NCBI GenBank assembly: GCA_046565985.1
Contig: JBKHXN010000085.1
Coordinates: 1-9,401, forward strand
Length of the DNA: 9,401 nt
DNA from: Polycyclovorans sp046565985
Lineage (GTDB): Bacteria > Pseudomonadota > Gammaproteobacteria > Nevskiales > Nevskiaceae
Direction of reading: 5' to 3'
This document shows positions 5,239 to 9,401 of the stretch, piece after piece (position 1 is the first letter of the stretch; every line of letters begins with the position of its first letter). The position numbers and the translations under genes are program-made. A model generated the notes under the pieces. The model was not told where the DNA came from, did no database searches, and worked only from the letters and a program-made list of their open reading frames with translations.

Positions 5239-7531
5239 CGGACGACTCGCGTACGCCCAACAGGCCGGGCTGGGAGGCAAACTGCCGCTGCCCCGTCGGG
5301 CTGTGCAGGGGTAGCCGGAGCAGGAAGCACGTTCCGTGATCGGGCTGCCCGCTGGCGCTGACCTGCCCGCCGTGCTGCTCGATGATCTTGCGCACGATGG
5401 CCAGGCCGATTCCGCTGCCCTCGAACTCCTGCTGGCTGTGCAGGCGCTGGAAGGGCGTGAAGATCTGCTCGGCATACCGGGGATCGAAGCCGATGCCGTT
5501 GTCCCGTACCTCGATCTCGGCCACCTCGCCCTGTTGCGGCAGGGTGCACACCCTGCCCTCGATGCTGATTTCCAGCGCGCGCTGCGGAGACCGGAACTTG
5601 AGCGCATTGCTGATGAGGTTCTGGAACACCTGGCGCAGCTGCTGGGCATCGGCTTCCACGGTCGGCAGATCGGCAAGCAGACGAACTCGGGCGCCGGCCA
5701 GATCGATCTGCATTTCCAGATCACTGCAGACCTCGCTGATCAGCTGCCGCAGGTCCACCGGCCTGCGCTCGCCCTGCTGGCCCGACAGCCGAGAGTAGGA
5801 CAGCAGCGCATCCAGCAATGCATCCATGCGCTGGGCAGCCTTGGTCAGGCGCTGCAGGAAGAACTGCCCGTTCTCGTCCAGACGCCCCTGGGCCTGCGCG
5901 GCCAGCCGCTCGCTGAAGGCCAGGATCTTGCGCAGCGGTTCCTTGAGATCATGCGAGGCCACGAAGGCGAATTCCTGCAGCTCGGCATTGCGCTGGCTGA
6001 GCTGCTCCAGCGTGCGCTTGAGCGATTGCTCAGCCGCCACGCGCGCTGAGATATCGCGCCCGGCGGCGTACAGCAGATGGTCGGAGAGGCCGATGCTCCA
6101 TTCGATCCACCTGTATTCGCCGGCCTTGCTCCGGCAGCGATTGACGAATACCACATGGTCTGCGCCGCCCTGCAGCTGGTTGATCGCCGCCTGGCTCTGC
6201 GCCACATCCTCCGGGTGCACGTAGCTCATGAAGTGGCTCTGGCCCAGATCGGCCAGCTCATAGCCCAGGATGCGGGTAAAGGCGGGGCTGACCTGGCGCA
6301 CGGTGCCCGCCGCATCGGCAATGGCGAGCATTTCCAGCGAAAGACGGAAGAAGCGCTCACGGTCGCGGCGATCCTGCTGGGCAGCGTTCTGCAGGGTGAC
6401 GTCGCGCATGCCGCCGACCATGCGGATCGGCTCCCCGTTGCTGTCGAGCATCAGGGTGCCGCGGTCCTCGATCAGGGCGTAGTGCCCATCGCGGCAGCGG
6501 AAGCGGTAACGCTCTTCCCAAACCATCTGGCGCTGAGTGATGGCCTCCTGCAGGCTCTGGTTGACCCGTTCCACGTCCTCCGGGTGTACCAGCTGGCTCC
6601 AGAATTCCAGCGTGGGCTGCACTTCGTCAGGGGAGTAGCCGAACTGGCTGTGAAAGCCCTCGCTCCACCAGATGCTGTGGTGGACCAGATCCCAGTCCCA
6701 GATGGCGTCGCTGTTCACCCGCGCCACTGCGCGGAAACGTTCCAGTGCCTGCTGCGCCTGTTCCTCGGCGCGCAGACGCTCGGAAATGTCCTGGGCCATC
6801 ACCAGGTGCGCGGGTTGTCCATTGAGGTCGATGACCTGACGGCTGATCTCGACCTGGAATATCCGGCCTTGCGCGTCCATGTGGTTCCAGGGACCGGACC
6901 GCACCAGGTTGCCGGACGCGGGATGGAAATTCAGCAGCTTTTCCCGATCTTCCGGCGGGCGCAGGTCCAGCAGGCTGAGCTGCAGAAAGTGCTCGCGCGG
7001 GTAGCCGTAGCGGATCACGGCCGCTTCGTTGACGTCCAGGACGCGCAGCGTCTGGATATCGTAGATCCACATCGGCGCCGGGTGCCGGGTGAACAGCATC
7101 CGGTAGTGGCGTTCCTGGGCCTCCAGACGGCCCTGCTCTTCCCGCCGCTGGGTGATGTCCACGAACAGCACCAGCAGCCCGAAGCGCTGCGGGTAGGCGC
7201 GGATGGCAAACCAGGCCTTGAGCGGTGCGAAGTGCGCCTCGAACTCGATCAGGCGGTGTTCGCGCACCGCCTGGTGATAACGGGTGTAGAAAATCGAATC
7301 CACCGCCTCGGGAAAGACCTGCCAGACGTTCCTGCCCAGCAGCCGGGCGCTCTCGATGCCCAGCACTTCCTCGGCCCTGCGGTTGAGGTACACGAGGTTC
7401 CAGTCGTGATCCATCACGAACAGACCATCGCTGATGCTGTCCAGCATCAGACGGAAGTCTTCTCCCTCGAGCGCTGCCTTCATGAACTCCATTCTCCGGC
7501 GTTCGCTGCCTTGAGTATCCACGGGCCTCAT
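5231..7531 (-). CDS. Multi-PAS sensor histidine kinase (PAS x4, HisKA, HATPase_c)
   Basis: From the ATG at 7531 the protein has 766 residues and no membrane segments or signal peptide, so it is a cytoplasmic sensor. Four PAS domains lie at about 26-125, 135-255, 262-390 (PAS_3-like, IWDWD start) and 395-500. A coiled coil (EQSLKRTLEQLSQRNAEL) follows, then HisKA with phospho-acceptor H527 in VASHDLKEPLRK, a phytochrome-kinase-like H-box. The HATPase domain shows the N-box (QNLISNALKF from Q637), DNGIGF (D677) and GSGIGLAI. There is no receiver or Hpt domain. It should autophosphorylate and pass phosphate to the two receivers encoded downstream; its last 8 nt overlap the GGDEF-EAL gene. The sensed signals and PAS ligands are unknown. 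The start is unsure: no clear ribosome site precedes 7531. A TTG at 7573 and ATGs at 7492 and 7483 (GGAG just before the last) are alternatives. Confidence 0.9.
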   Translation of the reverse strand: MRPVDTQGSERRRMEFMKAALEGEDFRLMLDSISDGLFVMDHDWNLVYLNRRAEEVLGIESARLLGRNVWQVFPEAVDSIFYTRYHQAVREHRLIEFEAHFAPLKAWFAIRAYPQRFGLLVLFVDITQRREEQGRLEAQERHYRMLFTRHPAPMWIYDIQTLRVLDVNEAAVIRYGYPREHFLQLSLLDLRPPEDREKLLNFHPASGNLVRSGPWNHMDAQGRIFQVEISRQVIDLNGQPAHLVMAQDISERLRAEEQAQQALERFRAVARVNSDAIWDWDLVHHSIWWSEGFHSQFGYSPDEVQPTLEFWSQLVHPEDVERVNQSLQEAITQRQMVWEERYRFRCRDGHYALIEDRGTLMLDSNGEPIRMVGGMRDVTLQNAAQQDRRDRERFFRLSLEMLAIADAAGTVRQVSPAFTRILGYELADLGQSHFMSYVHPEDVAQSQAAINQLQGGADHVVFVNRCRSKAGEYRWIEWSIGLSDHLLYAAGRDISARVAAEQSLKRTLEQLSQRNAELQEFAFVASHDLKEPLRKILAFSERLAAQAQGRLDENGQFFLQRLTKAAQRMDALLDALLSYSRLSGQQGERRPVDLRQLISEVCSDLEMQIDLAGARVRLLADLPTVEADAQQLRQVFQNLISNALKFRSPQRALEISIEGRVCTLPQQGEVAEIEVRDNGIGFDPRYAEQIFTPFQRLHSQQEFEGSGIGLAIVRKIIEQHGGQVSASGQPDHGTCFLLRLPLHSPTGQRQFASQPGLLGVRESSDA

Positions 7532-7548
7532 GAACTTGTCACGGCCGC

Positions 7549-7577
7549 TTGACAGCGCCGGCAGGTCTCCCAAAGCT
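7549..7577 (+). promoter_or_regulatory. Possible promoter of the aldehyde dehydrogenase gene
   Basis: A perfect -35 hexamer TTGACA (7549-7554) lies in the 74-bp divergent gap. At 17-bp spacing the -10 position reads AAAGCT (7572-7577), a poor match to TATAAT. Such a promoter would put the transcript start some 20 bases before the ATG at 7606. This is a weak call, and no matching kinase promoter was found on the other strand. Confidence 0.22.
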
Positions 7578-7605
7578 GTGCTGCCACCCAGCCCGTACCC
7601 GACCG

Positions 7606-9039
7606 ATGCTCCGCGACCACTACCCGCTGTACCTGGCCAATCAGCCGCACGACGGCGCCAGCCGCTTGAGCGTAAAGGATAAATTCCGCGGCACGCCAGC
7701 CTGCACCGTGGCCCAGGCGGATGCCGCCATGGTGGACCAGGCCATCGCCGCCGCGGTGACGGCGGCCCGGCCGATGGCGGAACTGCCCGCCTACCAGCGC
7801 CAGGGCGTGCTGGAGCACTGCGTGCAGCGTTTCCAGGCCCGGGCGGAAGAGCTGGCGCAGGCGCTGTGCGTGGAGGCCGGCAAACCGATCCGTGACGCGC
7901 GCGGCGAAGTCACCCGCCTGATCGACACCTTCAAGTATGCGGCCGGCGAGGCGGTGCGCCAGAGCGGCGAGGTGCTGCCGCTGGACATCAGCGCGCGGGC
8001 CCGGGGCTACTGGTCGCTGATCCGGCGGGTGCCGATAGGCCCCTGCGCGTTCATCAGCCCGTTCAATTTTCCGCTGAACCTGGCGGCGCACAAGATCGCC
8101 CCCGCGATCGCGGCAGGTTGCCCGTTCGTGCTCAAGCCGGCCAGCGCCACGCCCATCGGCGCGCTGTTGATCGGCGAGGTGCTGGCGGAAACCGATCTGC
8201 CCAGAGGCGCGTTCTCCATCCTGCCCTGCACGCCGCAGGATGCCGATGCCCTGGTCACCGATCCCCGCATCAAGCTGCTGTCGTTCACCGGCTCACCCGC
8301 CGTGGGCTGGGAGATGAAGTCCCGTGCCGGCAAGAAGAGCGTGATCCTGGAACTGGGCGGCAATGCCGCCTGCGTGGTGGATGCCGATGCCGACATCGAG
8401 GATGCGGTGCAGCGCATCGTCTTTGGCGCGTTCTACCAGTCGGGCCAAAGCTGCATCAGCGTGCAGCGCATCCTGGTGCATGAGAGTCTGTACGAGCGCT
8501 TCCGCGAGCAGCTGGTGGCGGCCACGCGGGCGCTGAAATCGGGCGACCCGCAGGACGAGCAGACCTTCATCGGCCCGATGATCGCCGAGCGCGAGGCCGA
8601 GCGGCTGGAAGGCTGGATCGCCGGCGCGGTGCAACGCGGCGCGCGGCTGTTGTGCGGCGGCACGCGTCAGGGCGCCATGCTCGCCGCCAGCCTGCTGGAG
8701 AACGTGCCGGCCGACTGCGAGCTGAACCAGCTGGAGGCGTTTGGCCCGGTGGCCACCCTGGCGCCGTTCCGCGATTTTGACGCGGCGCTGGACGAGGTCA
8801 ACGCCAGCCGCTTCGGCCTGCAGGCCGGCATATTCACCCGCGATCTGCACAAGGCCCGCCGGGCCTGGGACCGCCTGGAAGTCGGCGGCGTGGTGATCGG
8901 CGACGTGCCCAGCTTCCGCGTGGATCACATGCCCTACGGCGGGGTGAAGGACTCGGGTTTTGGCCGCGAAGGCGTGGCCTGGGCCATCGAGCATCTCACC
9001 GAACCGCGCCTGATGGTGGTGCGCACCCCGCCGCGCTGA
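7606..9039 (+). CDS. NAD(P)-dependent aldehyde dehydrogenase (lactaldehyde dehydrogenase-like family)
   Basis: A 477-residue soluble enzyme of normal ALDH length that should oxidise an aldehyde to a carboxylic acid with NAD+ or NADP+. Key residues are all present: N154 in SPFNFPLN, K177 in LKPAS (cofactor), FTGSPAVG (Rossmann loop), general base E249 in LELGGNAA, catalytic C283 in GQSCIS, LEAFGPVA (the cofactor-binding Glu) and the C-terminal PYGGVKDSGFGREG. The GQSCIS-VQR and DVPSFRVDHMPYGGVKDSG patterns fit the ALDH21/lactaldehyde dehydrogenase-like branch, also near phosphonoacetaldehyde dehydrogenases. The substrate cannot be deduced. The ATG at 7606 is preferred over an in-frame TTG at 7549 because the extra 19 residues look non-coding, although no clear ribosome site precedes it. 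It is divergent from the kinase gene and convergent with an alcohol dehydrogenase gene 15 bp beyond its stop. Confidence 0.92.
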   Translation: MLRDHYPLYLANQPHDGASRLSVKDKFRGTPACTVAQADAAMVDQAIAAAVTAARPMAELPAYQRQGVLEHCVQRFQARAEELAQALCVEAGKPIRDARGEVTRLIDTFKYAAGEAVRQSGEVLPLDISARARGYWSLIRRVPIGPCAFISPFNFPLNLAAHKIAPAIAAGCPFVLKPASATPIGALLIGEVLAETDLPRGAFSILPCTPQDADALVTDPRIKLLSFTGSPAVGWEMKSRAGKKSVILELGGNAACVVDADADIEDAVQRIVFGAFYQSGQSCISVQRILVHESLYERFREQLVAATRALKSGDPQDEQTFIGPMIAEREAERLEGWIAGAVQRGARLLCGGTRQGAMLAASLLENVPADCELNQLEAFGPVATLAPFRDFDAALDEVNASRFGLQAGIFTRDLHKARRAWDRLEVGGVVIGDVPSFRVDHMPYGGVKDSGFGREGVAWAIEHLTEPRLMVVRTPPR

Positions 9040-9054
9040 ATTCCCGCACCGGGG

Positions 9055-9401
9055 TCAGTCGAACAGCACCACCTGGCGCACCGCCTCACCGCGGGCCAGG
9101 CGGTCAAAGGCGTCGTTGATCTCGTCCAGCCGCAGGCGGTGGGTCAGTAGCTGATCCACCGGCAGGCGCCCCGCGCGGTACAGGGCGATGAAGCGCGGCA
9201 GGTCGCGCGACGGCACGGCCGAGCCCATGTAGGAGCCCTTCACGGTCCGCTCCTCGGCCACCAGACTGACGGCGGAGACGCTGAACTGCTTCTGCGGATG
9301 CGGCAGGCCCACGGTCACGGTGGTGCCGCCGCGACGGGTGGCGGCATAGGCCTGCGCCAGTACCTGCTCGCTGCCGACGGTTTCGATGCTGTACTGGGCG
9401 C
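9055..9401 (-). CDS. Zinc-type alcohol dehydrogenase, C-terminal part (cut by window edge)
   Basis: Only the last 114 residues are inside the window; the gene begins beyond the right edge. The visible part runs from AQYSIETVGS through the end of the Rossmann domain (AYAATRRGGTTVTVGLP) to the C-terminal catalytic-domain tail (KGSYMGSAVPSRDLPRFIALY, then HRLRLDEINDAFDRL, then VRQVVLF). This matches class III-like medium-chain Zn alcohol dehydrogenases, which oxidise alcohols with NAD+. The zinc ligands and the GxGxxG motif lie outside the window and cannot be checked. The frame stays open to base 9401, so the GTG at 9318 is an internal Val and not the start. It converges on the aldehyde dehydrogenase gene. 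An alcohol-to-aldehyde-to-acid pathway is possible, but the opposite orientation means they are not one operon. Confidence 0.85.
   Translation of the reverse strand, partial: AQYSIETVGSEQVLAQAYAATRRGGTTVTVGLPHPQKQFSVSAVSLVAEERTVKGSYMGSAVPSRDLPRFIALYRAGRLPVDQLLTHRLRLDEINDAFDRLARGEAVRQVVLFD

Noticed and set aside
3478..5361. A 627-codon open frame on the plus strand opposite the GGDEF-EAL gene
   Set aside because: The opposite strand encodes clear REC, PAS, GGDEF and EAL domains. This frame has no recognisable domain and the Ala/Gln/His/Val-rich composition typical of antisense frames in GC-rich genes.
5239..5724. Upstream extension of the GGDEF-EAL reading frame to 5724
   Set aside because: The added residues are Arg/Ser/Cys-rich and overlap the kinase HATPase domain in another frame. 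The REC domain begins properly after the ATG at 5238.
6077..7552. A 491-codon open frame on the plus strand opposite the histidine kinase
   Set aside because: It is a shadow of the kinase gene, whose PAS and kinase motifs are unambiguous. No ribosome site or domain supports it.
7532..7605. Functional link between the kinase operon and the aldehyde dehydrogenase through a shared divergent promoter
   Set aside because: There is only one weak promoter candidate for one direction, no shared operator and no biochemical connection. Adjacency alone is not enough.
8293..8994. A 233-codon minus-strand frame inside the aldehyde dehydrogenase gene
   Set aside because: The plus strand carries every ALDH catalytic motif. 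This frame is His/Ala/Gln-rich shadow sequence.

Overview
The window is a GC-rich stretch of bacterial chromosome from a proteobacterium-like organism. The high-GC codon use, AGGAGG-type ribosome binding sites and protein families suggest this, perhaps a gamma- or betaproteobacterium, but nothing here fixes the genus. It holds eight protein genes, one of them cut by the right edge. I see no rRNA, tRNA, CRISPR array, transposase or other mobile element.

Left part (1-1830, plus strand): a WYL-domain transcriptional regulator is followed 30 bp later by a PP2C-type protein phosphatase. The pair is closed by a strong intrinsic terminator. Next, on the minus strand, comes a small YbjN-like protein of unknown function (1896-2381). 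Its AT-richer upstream region (2382-2597) carries an operator-like inverted repeat.

Centre (2598-7531, minus strand): a three-gene signalling operon read right to left. The first gene encodes a soluble histidine kinase with four PAS domains. It overlaps by 8 nt the start of a REC-PAS/LOV-GGDEF-EAL response regulator. A stand-alone receiver protein (Rcp1/CheY-like) follows 31 bp later with a perfect AGGAGG site. The likely logic is that the kinase phosphorylates both receivers and the large regulator turns phosphorylation into changes in cyclic-di-GMP. The main find is that the PAS domain of the large regulator has the hallmarks of a flavin-binding LOV photosensor: a GxNCR motif with the photoactive cysteine, NWRKDG, FWN and GVQ. 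Blue light may therefore be a second input to the same c-di-GMP enzyme.

Right part (7606-9401): an aldehyde dehydrogenase is transcribed divergently from the kinase. It converges on the C-terminal end of a zinc-type alcohol dehydrogenase. Their substrates cannot be read from the sequence, and no functional link to the signalling operon is evident.
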